From a virus, in IMG/VR virus record IMGVR_UViG_3300032224_001676, positions 1 to 64,000 of that record: a stretch of 64,000 nucleotides of DNA; one strand, given 5' to 3'. A program made the position numbers and the translations under genes. Shown one piece after another: positions 47,707-55,418 of this stretch. The number at the start of each line of letters is the position of its first letter. The stretch's first letter is position 1. The notes under the pieces were generated by a model, which was not told where the DNA came from, made no database searches, and was given only the letters and a program-made list of their open reading frames with translations.

Positions 47707-50154
47707 TTAAACTAATCTAATTTGTATAAAACTTCCGTTTCTGTATAATCCACCTATTGGGATACCTGCTGCTGCTGCGGAGGCGTCATTAGCATAACTA
47801 GCTAATACTAATCCTGGTAGTATTATTGTTCCGTTTCCTGTTGATATAGATCCTGAGATTGCTAATGACCCTGTTACTTGTACTTGTGAACCAGAAGCGT
47901 ATAATAAATTACTTCTACTAATATCACTAGTACCATTACCTACAATAAATGAAAAATCATTAGAATTTTCTAAGTTATAAGCACCTTGAACATGTGACCA
48001 AGCGCCTCCTGCTATAGTATAATATCCTTCAGTATGTGATCTACCTCCTTTTGCTGTTGTGTAGTAACCTTCAGCATGAGAACCTACACCAACACTAATT
48101 GTACTTTCGCCTTCAGCGTGTGAGTTTTGGCCTACTGCAGTTGTGAGTACTCCTTCAACGTGGGTTAAATCTCCTATGGCTTTTGAACCATATCCTTCAG
48201 CATGTGAATAATTACCTATTGAAACTGTAGTGTTACCTTCAGCGTGTGAAGCTAATCCTTGTGTAGTAGTAGTATATCCTTCAGCGTGAGAATAATATCC
48301 ATTTGTTGTTGTATGATCACCTTCAGCATGCGATCCATCAAAATTAGCTATAGTGTAAGCACCTTCAGCGTGTGCATTTGTTCCTATTGCTGTTGTAAGT
48401 GTTCCTTCAGTATGAGTATAATAACCTAAAGCTTTAGTAGAGTTTCCTTCAGCATGTGAGTTTATACCTACCGCTGTTGATACAAAACCTTCAGTGTGTG
48501 ATCCATCTCCTATTGCGGTTGTTTGAGTACCTTCAGCATGAGAAAAAATACCTATTGAAACAGATCCTGAACCTTCAGCGTGTGAGAAAGCACCTGCTGA
48601 TACTGTGAGTAATCCTTCGGCGTGTCCGTAACCTCCTTTAGCTGTAGTGGATATACCTTCAGTGTGGTCTCCAGGTCCGTTTGCTTTAGTTTGAAAACCT
48701 TCAGCATGTGATTGAGAACCTGATGCTATTGTTTGGTATCCTTCAGCGTGTGAGTATGAGCTTGACGCTATTGTTTGGTATCCTTCCGCGTGAGAATAAG
48801 CGCCTGATGCTAATGTTTGGAGTCCTTCAGAGTGGGAATATATACCTACTGAGGTAGTGTTATTACCTTCAGCGTGAGATAAATCTCCTTTTGCTGTTGA
48901 TTGACCTCCTTCAGCATGAGACCAATCACCTATCGCTTTATTAGAACCTCCTTCAGCATGAGACCAATTACCCACTGCTGAAGTAGAAGCACCTTCAGCA
49001 TGTGAGAAGTTACCTATTGTTGTTATATTCTCTCCTTGAGCTAAACTACCTGTAAGTTGCATTGATCCAGTTGCTTTAATAACATTTTGAATACCTAATG
49101 ATACAGCTATATTTCCATTTGGGTAGTAATATTTACGATTATCCCAATCAATAGCACTTGTTCCATTTATGTCATTTAAGAATCTAGCATCCCAATCTAC
49201 GCTTGTACGCCCAGATGCATCAATTAAATAATTACCTCCCCAATCTACTACCACTGTGTGGCCATCTGTAGCGTATAAGTATCTATTATTAGGATCTACA
49301 GATATAGCATTATTATCTGTATCGTATAAACCATACCCAGATTTAAATTTTAATGATCCAGAAATGGTAGTATTACCTTTTAAATTTACTGTTACTCCGG
49401 ATCCTGAGATTATAAATGATCCTGTAACTGCTCCGTTTCCATATTGGCGTATATAACGAGCATCACCAGTTGCTGTGTCGAATGGGGCTACTGTTAACCA
49501 TTGTCCTACTGAACCTGATTTATATATGTAAGCGTCACCATTATTAGCTGGGTTAGCATCTCCTGATACTACCCATAATAATCCATTAGTTAATGAGCTT
49601 GTAACAGCTCCTGATGAAGATACTGCTAATGAAGCGGATGTACCTGTAAGTACTGCTGTTAATGATACAGATACGTTACCAGCTGTTGGAAAAATTCCAT
49701 TAACTGATGTCACAAATTGTGACGTGTTAGCAGATGTTAATATATTTTGGCCGTTTATAGTACCAGCATTACCAATAGCTATGTTATTAGTAATTGTAGC
49801 GTTATTAGCTACAAGATTTGATAAGTCTATATAAGATGCTGTTAAAGCGTTTATCGCTAAATCTACATAAGATGCGGTTAACGCGTATGAGGCAGTAGAA
49901 GATAGAACTGCTAAATCTACATAAGACGCGGTTAAAGCATAAGATGCTGTAGAAGATAAATTAGCTAAATCTACATAAGACGCTGTTATTGCATTTGTAG
50001 CGGTACCATTTAATGATCCTGTGATTGAAGCATTAGCTAAAAAATCATTAAAGGAGGCTGTACTTAAGAAACTAGATGTAATATATGTGAAATTACCATC
50101 TAATTCAGCATATGTTAATTCATATCCTTTTTCTAAACGGAGAGTAAGTGCCAT
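47707..50154 (-). CDS. large tail fibre/adhesin with YadA-head-like repeats (815 aa)
   Basis: Same N-terminal domain as the fibre at 43743 ('MALTLRLEKGYELTYAELDGNFTYITSSF'). Then several 'ITASYVDLAxLSSTASYAL' repeats (a coil-like stalk), a central beta region with 'SGSVGQWLTVAPFDTATGDARYI', and ~23 SHAEG repeats from about residue 380 to 720. A short tip follows. A trimeric receptor-binding fibre is the best reading. A 9-bp hairpin lies upstream of the start. Confidence 0.8.
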   Translation of the reverse strand: MALTLRLEKGYELTYAELDGNFTYITSSFLSTASFNDFLANASITGSLNGTATNAITASYVDLANLSSTASYALTASYVDLAVLSSTASYALTASYVDLAINALTASYIDLSNLVANNATITNNIAIGNAGTINGQNILTSANTSQFVTSVNGIFPTAGNVSVSLTAVLTGTSASLAVSSSGAVTSSLTNGLLWVVSGDANPANNGDAYIYKSGSVGQWLTVAPFDTATGDARYIRQYGNGAVTGSFIISGSGVTVNLKGNTTISGSLKFKSGYGLYDTDNNAISVDPNNRYLYATDGHTVVVDWGGNYLIDASGRTSVDWDARFLNDINGTSAIDWDNRKYYYPNGNIAVSLGIQNVIKATGSMQLTGSLAQGENITTIGNFSHAEGASTSAVGNWSHAEGGSNKAIGDWSHAEGGQSTAKGDLSHAEGNNTTSVGIYSHSEGLQTLASGAYSHAEGYQTIASSSYSHAEGYQTIASGSQSHAEGFQTKANGPGDHTEGISTTAKGGYGHAEGLLTVSAGAFSHAEGSGSVSIGIFSHAEGTQTTAIGDGSHTEGFVSTAVGINSHAEGNSTKALGYYTHTEGTLTTAIGTNAHAEGAYTIANFDGSHAEGDHTTTNGYYSHAEGYTTTTQGLASHAEGNTTVSIGNYSHAEGYGSKAIGDLTHVEGVLTTAVGQNSHAEGESTISVGVGSHAEGYYTTAKGGRSHTEGYYTIAGGAWSHVQGAYNLENSNDFSFIVGNGTSDISRSNLLYASGSQVQVTGSLAISGSISTGNGTIILPGLVLASYANDASAAAAGIPIGGLYRNGSFIQIRLV
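48000..49010 (-). repeat. coding repeat: second SHAEG motif array
   Basis: The same ~14-residue unit as in the downstream fibre gene, about 23 copies, in a different order and with different variable residues. The presence of arrays in two fibre genes suggests recombination between them is possible. Confidence 0.75.
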
Positions 50155-50159
50155 GTGTG

Positions 50160-50188
50160 TTTATAAGAGATTAGTGTTTTCTTATAAA
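50160..50188 (-). promoter_or_regulatory. hairpin and TATTTATAA element upstream of the large fibre gene
   Basis: TTTATAAGA (50160-50168) and TCTTATAAA (50180-50188) form a perfect 9-bp inverted repeat with an 11-nt loop, 5 nt before the fibre ATG. It overlaps an ATATTTATAA element (50182-50191) like those preceding other late-type genes. A structured leader or an operator are both possible. Confidence 0.4.
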
Positions 50189-50210
50189 TATGACATGACA
50201 CTAGAAAAAA

Positions 50211-50699
50211 CTATTTGTTTAAAAATTGTTTTAAATTTGGACGGAAATAATTTACTGATTTCATTACTTTACGATCTCGAGTACGATATACAATCCAATA
50301 ATCACCTACTTTTTCATAGTGACATGGTTCACCTTGTTCTGTTTCACGAACTCGAACTGTAAAATTAGCTTCTTCTTCTGTTTTACAAGCTTTAGACATA
50401 TTACTTGCCTGCACCTCTAAGTAAGCGGGTAGAATTTGGTCTTTTAAACCGTGCAACATAGCCCCGTTTCCTAAAGAAACGTAAGTAATGTCGCATAATG
50501 CGTCTAAGACCTCTACGATGTTTCCTGTTTCGCATGCGTGTTTATATTCTTCTAGTTCTTCTAATATAAAATTATAAACAAACATCCATTCATCTTTAGA
50601 TGGAATATTAGGTTCATAATTATTTGGTTTACCCATTGTAGCGTTAAATTCCTCTACTTCGCTAACAAATGGAACATAATTTTCTTTAGATTGAGACAT
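50211..50699 (-). CDS. MazG-like NTP pyrophosphohydrolase (162 aa)
   Basis: All-alpha NTP-PPase. 'FILEELEEYKHACETGNIVEVLDALCDITYVSLGNGAML' gives the E-x2-E and E-x2-D metal motifs around residues 48-72, followed by 'YLEVQASNMSKAC'. It would hydrolyse a nucleoside triphosphate, possibly a non-canonical one, during infection. It is the last gene of the deazaguanine operon. The start is MSQSKEN; a near-identical upstream ATG exists. Confidence 0.75.
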   Translation of the reverse strand: MSQSKENYVPFVSEVEEFNATMGKPNNYEPNIPSKDEWMFVYNFILEELEEYKHACETGNIVEVLDALCDITYVSLGNGAMLHGLKDQILPAYLEVQASNMSKACKTEEEANFTVRVRETEQGEPCHYEKVGDYWIVYRTRDRKVMKSVNYFRPNLKQFLNK

Positions 50700-51381
50700 G
50701 ACCATTATTTATTTTAAGTGAATCAAAAAATTCTTTACGTGCTAAATTATCGTTTTCCATAAATACACCTGATGCTTTAGTAGTAACCATTGCAGCACCT
50801 TGATGTTTAATACCTCTACAACTAACACAATTGTGAGTAGCAACTACAGTTACAATAACACCTAAGTTACCTTCACAAACTTTATTTACTGCTTGATGAA
50901 TTGCTGCTGTTAATTGTTCTTGAATAGCTCCTCTACGACCAAAGTGTTCTACAATACGATTTAATTTTGATAAACCGATTACTCTACCTTCAGCACCTGC
51001 AATGTAACCAATATGTACTACACCTCTAATTGTTTGGTGGTGATGTGAACACATTGAAGTTAATTGAATATTACGTTCAATAATTACTCCATCATAACCA
51101 TCTGATGGGAATGAAGTAATATCAGTAAATCCATTATAACGACCAGCCCATAAATCATTAACATATGCTTTAGCTACACGGCGAGGTGTATCGGCAGAGT
51201 TAGGATCGTTTTGCCAATCACACTTTAATGCTGTTAAGAAATTACCAAAATGTTCAGTAGCTTCTTCAATCATTTGCTGTTTTTCATCGTCTGTTAATGG
51301 ACGATCTAAGGCAGAACCATTTGCTAAACCTGTTTTCACACACTCAATATCGTTGTGAAATTTTCTTCTATTATTTTCCAT
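50686..51381 (-). CDS. folE: GTP cyclohydrolase I (FolE)
   Basis: Turns GTP into dihydroneopterin triphosphate, the first step towards preQ0 and folate. Signatures: 'DTPRRVAKAYV', 'TSMCSHHHQTIRGVVHIGYI' (zinc cysteine and histidines) and the second metal or pterin region 'VATHNCVSCRGIKHQGAAMVT'. The end 'RKEFFDSL' matches the family. The ATG is 6 nt from the -7 box of the promoter at 51388-51419. I start at MENNRRK. Confidence 0.93.
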   Translation of the reverse strand: MENNRRKFHNDIECVKTGLANGSALDRPLTDDEKQQMIEEATEHFGNFLTALKCDWQNDPNSADTPRRVAKAYVNDLWAGRYNGFTDITSFPSDGYDGVIIERNIQLTSMCSHHHQTIRGVVHIGYIAGAEGRVIGLSKLNRIVEHFGRRGAIQEQLTAAIHQAVNKVCEGNLGVIVTVVATHNCVSCRGIKHQGAAMVTTKASGVFMENDNLARKEFFDSLKINNGHVSI

Positions 51382-51387
51382 ATAATG

Positions 51388-51419
51388 TAAATATAACAAT
51401 TAATTTTAATTTCTCCAAA
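51388..51419 (-). promoter_or_regulatory. phage promoter, TTTGG-N19-TATATTTA
   Basis: TTTGG (51415-51419), 19 bp, TATATTTA (51388-51395), then CATTATATGG with the folE ATG 6 nt after the box. It lets FolE and MazG be expressed apart from the rest of the cassette. Confidence 0.7.
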
Positions 51420-51920
51420 TTAGATTGAGTAAATGGATGTGCGATTTCTATTAAATCCATTTTCATCATTACAACCCATTCCTACAATCCATTCATCATT
51501 TAATTCAAAACCATAGATATGATTTGGAAATTCAATATCTTTACGTTTACATAACGTAACTAATGTTATAGATTTAGGTTCTTTAATTTTCATATATTCT
51601 ACTAGGTAGTTCATAGTATTACCTGAGTCTATTAGATCATCTACTAGATATAAATGTTTACCTTTGATTGGTGTTTCTAAATCTTTAGTGATTTCAACAT
51701 CGCCTTGTTCTTTCTTACCAATATAACTTTTCGCTCTAACAAAATCACATTCTATATTAAAATTTAGATTTTTAACAAGTTCAGCAAAAAACATAAAACC
51801 TCCATTTAACACACAAGCAAATACTACTTGATCAGGAGTGTTGTAATGTTTTTGATTTATTTTATGGCCAATAGAAAAACATTTATCTTTGATATTTTCT
51901 GAGTAGATTAGTGGTTTCAT
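51420..51920 (-). CDS. hypoxanthine-guanine-type phosphoribosyltransferase (166 aa)
   Basis: Type I PRTase: 'VVFACVLNGGFMFFAELVKNL' (the K/G loop region), 'ECDFVRAKSYIG' and the PRPP motif 'LYLVDDLIDSGNT'. The last block 'DEWIVGMGCNDENGFNRN' is the base-recognition region of purine PRTases. The substrate could be hypoxanthine/guanine or, in this cassette, a deazapurine base; that is speculation. Adjacent to folE. Confidence 0.8.
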   Translation of the reverse strand: MKPLIYSENIKDKCFSIGHKINQKHYNTPDQVVFACVLNGGFMFFAELVKNLNFNIECDFVRAKSYIGKKEQGDVEITKDLETPIKGKHLYLVDDLIDSGNTMNYLVEYMKIKEPKSITLVTLCKRKDIEFPNHIYGFELNDEWIVGMGCNDENGFNRNRTSIYSI

Positions 51921-52207
51921 TATTTGTTATTTTTAATCATTTGTGCTATATCATCTACGCCAACATATTTTAAAACTCTACTTGATTTTATATGTACTAA
52001 TGTAGGATAAAAATCTACATTAAACATATCAAATATGTCTCCATTATTAGTAGTTTCTTCAATTCTATATACAGGAATCATTTTTTTAGAAGCATGTTCT
52101 TGAATTATAGGCTTTGCTATACCACAGTGAATACAATCTTCTGAGTAGAATAATATGAAACTATCATTCTTATCTTGGAGAATTTCTTTTAGTAATTGTT
52201 TATTCAT
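51920..52207 (-). CDS. thioredoxin-like protein (95 aa)
   Basis: Small thioredoxin fold: 'DSFILFYSEDCIHCGIAKPIIQEHA' with a CIHC redox pair near residue 29 and 'FNVDFYPTLVHIKSS' with the cis-proline. It could keep ribonucleotide reductase or Cys-containing enzymes reduced. One-base overlap with the PRTase. It is the second of two in this operon. I start at MNKQLLKEI, just after the QueE stop. Confidence 0.75.
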   Translation of the reverse strand: MNKQLLKEILQDKNDSFILFYSEDCIHCGIAKPIIQEHASKKMIPVYRIEETTNNGDIFDMFNVDFYPTLVHIKSSRVLKYVGVDDIAQMIKNNK

Positions 52208-52208
52208 T

Positions 52209-53000
52209 TTAAACTTCTCTTTTAGTGTCAAAGGCTATAATATGTTCTCTTCCTGTAAAGTTATAGCCGTTATCTCTACAAAAATCCATTACCATAGGAT
52301 ATACTCGAATTAATTCATCTCTTGTATCGCCAGGAGGCATTAACCAAGTCTTACGTTTTGGGATATCCATTTCAACTCTAAATGCTTCAATCTCAGCCCA
52401 TGCTTCAGGCATTTCAATAGGGTTACAAACAGGTTTAAAATGATAATCATAATGATAATCTAACGTTTTCCTGATTACTTCTTTATCCAAACGGTGTTTA
52501 TTATGTTGGTCCACCATCTTTTGGTCCGCAATTTTACCTTGCGGTGTAAGAGTCCCAAGTGCAGGAACACTGTTACTAAACTTAGGGCTAAGAGATATAA
52601 GCCCAATAGGGAAATCAGTTTCAATGAAGTGAGAACCTTCCGTTTCAATTGTGATAAATAAGCCACGTTTTTCAGCTAAATGAGTTAATTCGTTTACTAG
52701 ATCAGGATGCATAGTAGGTGAACCACCTGTTAGCATCATTTCTCTAATGTAAGGGTTACTATCATAAATAGCTATAATATCATTAAATGTATATTTTCCT
52801 TTTTCAGGATGAATACTTGTGTACCAACTATCACACCACCCACCTTCTCCAAACCAACATCTATGAGTACAACCTGTAGTTCTGATAACTACTGTGGGCA
52901 TACCGGCTCTACTACCTTCTGATTGTACTGCAGTGTATAATTCTACAATTGGTAGTTTTTTATTATAATCTTCTATTCTACCTGGTTTTTTATTCTCCAT
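52209..53000 (-). CDS. queE: 7-carboxy-7-deazaguanine synthase (QueE)
   Basis: Radical-SAM enzyme converting carboxytetrahydropterin to CDG. 'IVELYTAVQSEGSRAGMPTVVIRTTGCTHRCWFGEGGWCDSWYT' carries three cysteines (C-x3-C-x7-C) for the 4Fe-4S cluster, a spacing different from standard CxxxCxxC. 'EMMLTGGSPTMHPDLV' is the GG region. I start at MENKKPG; upstream ATGs overlap QueD by up to 38 nt. Confidence 0.9.
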   Translation of the reverse strand: MENKKPGRIEDYNKKLPIVELYTAVQSEGSRAGMPTVVIRTTGCTHRCWFGEGGWCDSWYTSIHPEKGKYTFNDIIAIYDSNPYIREMMLTGGSPTMHPDLVNELTHLAEKRGLFITIETEGSHFIETDFPIGLISLSPKFSNSVPALGTLTPQGKIADQKMVDQHNKHRLDKEVIRKTLDYHYDYHFKPVCNPIEMPEAWAEIEAFRVEMDIPKRKTWLMPPGDTRDELIRVYPMVMDFCRDNGYNFTGREHIIAFDTKREV

Positions 53001-53457
53001 AACTTGCTGAGTTTCTTTCATGTTCATATACTTCTACTTCAGTTGCTCTTACTCTGCCTTCGGTTTCTGTTTTTAGAAAATCATTTATTACATAATATAA
53101 ATGTTCGGCAAATTTCTCACAACCTACATCAGGTAAAATTCTTAATTGAATTATACCATCTTTATCCATTTGTTTAAAATTTTCTAGATACGGATCATCT
53201 ATAGATACAACTGTAGTGTGATCTAATAGGAATGCAAAGTAATCTTTTGGAGACATACCTTGAATTTGAGTTTTTGCTCGTTTCATACCTCCAAAATCCC
53301 ATACCCAATTACGGTGATCTAATTCTCCTTCAAACCATACTCTAAATGATACTGCGTACCCGTGAAGAAATCTACAGTGTGTTCCATCTGCTTTCCATTG
53401 TCTAAAGCATGCAGAGTATCCATCAAATAATTTTGTTGAATTATATTTTGTCTCCAT
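52990..53457 (-). CDS. queD: 6-carboxy-tetrahydropterin synthase (QueD)
   Basis: Makes carboxytetrahydropterin from the FolE product. 'CRFLHGYAVSFRVWF' supplies a catalytic cysteine/histidine block, 'NWVWDFGGMK' the D-F metal region, 'LDHTTVV' the second histidine site, 'GCEKFAEHLYYVI' and 'TEVEVYEHERNSASY' the family C-terminus. Size (155 aa) is a little larger than most QueD. Confidence 0.88.
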   Translation of the reverse strand: METKYNSTKLFDGYSACFRQWKADGTHCRFLHGYAVSFRVWFEGELDHRNWVWDFGGMKRAKTQIQGMSPKDYFAFLLDHTTVVSIDDPYLENFKQMDKDGIIQLRILPDVGCEKFAEHLYYVINDFLKTETEGRVRATEVEVYEHERNSASYGE

Positions 53458-53712
53458 TTATCCTTCGTTTAACCAGTTAATGATTTCACTAAACGATCTG
53501 TTTCCTGTAAAGCGTTTAAGTTCTCTTCCATTTTCCATCAATACAACTGTAGGAACACTTCTAACTTTCGCTTCTGCTATGATAGCAGGATCAGTATAGT
53601 CTACATTTCGTTTTTGTACTGGGATTTGCTTTGCTATTTGCTCCATAGTTGGGCCTAATGCTTTACATGGTTCACACCATTCGGCACTATAATAATAAAT
53701 TGATTTACTCAT
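53458..53712 (-). CDS. thioredoxin (84 aa)
   Basis: Classic active site 'YYSAEWCEPCKALGPTM' (WCEPC near residue 12) and 'VRSVPTVVLMENG' with cis-proline. Shortened thioredoxin fold. It may reduce QueC, DpdA or ribonucleotide reductase. It overlaps queC by 8 nt and so is within the modification operon. Confidence 0.85.
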   Translation of the reverse strand: MSKSIYYYSAEWCEPCKALGPTMEQIAKQIPVQKRNVDYTDPAIIAEAKVRSVPTVVLMENGRELKRFTGNRSFSEIINWLNEG

Positions 53713-54604
53713 GATTTTCTAATATTTGTTCTACATGTTTAACTACTGTTTCCCAACTTACAGGACCTGTCTCATCAGCATAGCCAACTGGATCTACTTT
53801 TCCAAGTCTCATAAATGCTTCAACTCGTTCTACAGATGATGCTGATTTGTAATCACTATACCAGGTTTCGAAAAAGACGTTTATTTCATCTTCTGTTCCT
53901 TCAAATCTTTTTTCTGATTTTATTATTCTAATTGGTTTGTAAGATGTGTTGGTGAAGGAATATACTGTGTTAAAATTAAGACCTAATTGCTCACAGCAGT
54001 CATCTCCATCTACTAAAATACCAGCCTTATTATTATCAAGATAAGGTGTATAATAATATACTTTTTCAGCACCCCAATTACCTAGTTTAAATGCTTCAAA
54101 ATCAGCATCTCTAAACTCTTGACGACAGTCAGGATAAATAGCATGATCACCCGCATGTATCCCCATTGCAATAGCACATTCAGTATTCTTTTGTTCAGCA
54201 ATTGATAATGCAACTGCTTGAATAATAGAACTAAAAATCTTATTACGATTAGGAACTACTGTTGCTTTCATATTCTCTTCAGCATAGTGTCCTTCAGGCA
54301 CTTCTTCACCTCCAGTTACTAATGCTGAGTTTAATAGTTGAGATAAACCATCTAGTTTAATAACTTGATGTTTGACAGGATAATTAGATTTGAATCCTTC
54401 AACTCTAGTATGCACTGGTTTATTAGTGAATAGAGTTTTATTAATATACTCAACTAAATCTTTAGCACGCTCTAACTCAACTTTATGTTTTTGCCCATAG
54501 TCGAATGATAATGCTGTTACTTCATAATCATTAGCGAGTAAATGAAGTAATAATGTGGAGCTATCCATTCCTCCACTTAACGATAAAACTGCTTGTTTCT
54601 TCAT
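53705..54604 (-). CDS. queC: 7-cyano-7-deazaguanine synthase (QueC), zinc site lost
   Basis: ATP-dependent enzyme that makes preQ0 from CDG. The PP-loop is 'LSLSGGMDSSTLLLHLL' and 'VTALSFDYGQKHKVELERA', 'VVPNRNKIFSSIIQAVALSIA' and 'IAMGIHAGDHAIYPDCRQEF' are QueC signatures. The usual C-terminal cysteine cluster (SCY...CGxCxxC) reads 'TSYKP...SDYKSASSVERVEAF' instead, so zinc ligands appear missing. A rewired form or partner dependence is possible. Confidence 0.88.
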   Translation of the reverse strand: MKKQAVLSLSGGMDSSTLLLHLLANDYEVTALSFDYGQKHKVELERAKDLVEYINKTLFTNKPVHTRVEGFKSNYPVKHQVIKLDGLSQLLNSALVTGGEEVPEGHYAEENMKATVVPNRNKIFSSIIQAVALSIAEQKNTECAIAMGIHAGDHAIYPDCRQEFRDADFEAFKLGNWGAEKVYYYTPYLDNNKAGILVDGDDCCEQLGLNFNTVYSFTNTSYKPIRIIKSEKRFEGTEDEINVFFETWYSDYKSASSVERVEAFMRLGKVDPVGYADETGPVSWETVVKHVEQILENHE

Positions 54605-55410
54605 ATATTGTTTATTTTACGGAATAAATCTACGTTATTTAATATTAAAGCCAAATTTAAATCGTAAAGATGTATATTCATTATATCATCTATTCTAGTT
54701 TTTGGTTTTGATGTTAAACCATAACTTTGATAAGGCATATTATCTATACCTGCTAAAATTGGATTTGATGTGTCTATTGTTTCAATACAACTTAAGTGGT
54801 GATAATAACCAAATTCTTGAGGTAATTGACAACCTAATAAATGTAGTTTAACTTCTTGCCATGGTTCATTTAATAAGTAATCATCTGCTAATGTTTTTAC
54901 AAACGAGATACGACCCATCATCTTAGCAAAATTTGGGTCAGGATGTGATGATAAATCATTGTACCAACTTGCTCCGTATGAGATAGCAATTTTTTTATAA
55001 CCTAATAAGTTCTTTAATGTGTCAAAACATTCTAAACCCTCCATAAGATTATTTGCTTGAACAACCGCTACGAATTTAGTATTTGGATAATCATATTCTT
55101 TTTGAATCCATTCATCTGCGCTTTCAAGTGTTTTGTCTTTGTCTTGCCAATGATCAGGAACTATAAATTCATCTGGTTGGAGTTTTTCTAACCAATATAA
55201 TAATCTGTCTTCTGAATATGGTGTTCCTAGTTCATGAAGACTATTATCCATTATGATGTAACGGCCTTCTTTACTAGATTGGAGAAAATACTCTTTATAC
55301 TCTTCGTTTTGATCTAATAAATGAGGTAGACAATAGTCATACTTATTAAATTGTTTACTTCGTTCTAAAAGACATAAAGGTACTTCGTGGGATACTTTTG
55401 GTTTAAACAT
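54601..55410 (-). CDS. DpdA-like DNA transglycosylase candidate (269 aa)
   Basis: Inferred to insert preQ0 or a relative into DNA by base exchange. It directly precedes queC and is the expected TIM-barrel size. Features: 'YIIMDNSLHELGTPYSEDRLLYWLEKLQPDEFIVPDHWQDKDKT' (D and H rich, in the style of a TGT active site), 'IAISYGASWYN' and 'LHLLGCQLPQEFGYYHHL'. These resemble phage DpdA families as I recall them. A search against DpdA profiles would decide. Confidence 0.65.
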   Translation of the reverse strand: MFKPKVSHEVPLCLLERSKQFNKYDYCLPHLLDQNEEYKEYFLQSSKEGRYIIMDNSLHELGTPYSEDRLLYWLEKLQPDEFIVPDHWQDKDKTLESADEWIQKEYDYPNTKFVAVVQANNLMEGLECFDTLKNLLGYKKIAISYGASWYNDLSSHPDPNFAKMMGRISFVKTLADDYLLNEPWQEVKLHLLGCQLPQEFGYYHHLSCIETIDTSNPILAGIDNMPYQSYGLTSKPKTRIDDIMNIHLYDLNLALILNNVDLFRKINNI

Positions 55411-55418
55411 AGATTTTA

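Noticed and set aside
47306-47710. Plus-strand 134-residue frame inside the fibre gene
   Set aside because: It is the antisense of repeated GS/TG-rich codons, which creates long open frames by composition; no signals support it.
43743-50154. Regular ~42-bp repeats as a CRISPR array
   Set aside because: They are in frame, encode conserved SHAEG motifs within long genes, and the intervening sequences are coding and similar to one another, not unique spacers.
50182-50191. Plus-strand TATAAATA sites as T4-type late promoters
   Set aside because: They are on the strand opposite to every gene in the window and nothing is encoded in that direction; the minus-strand reading (TATTTATA) fits an AT-rich upstream element better.
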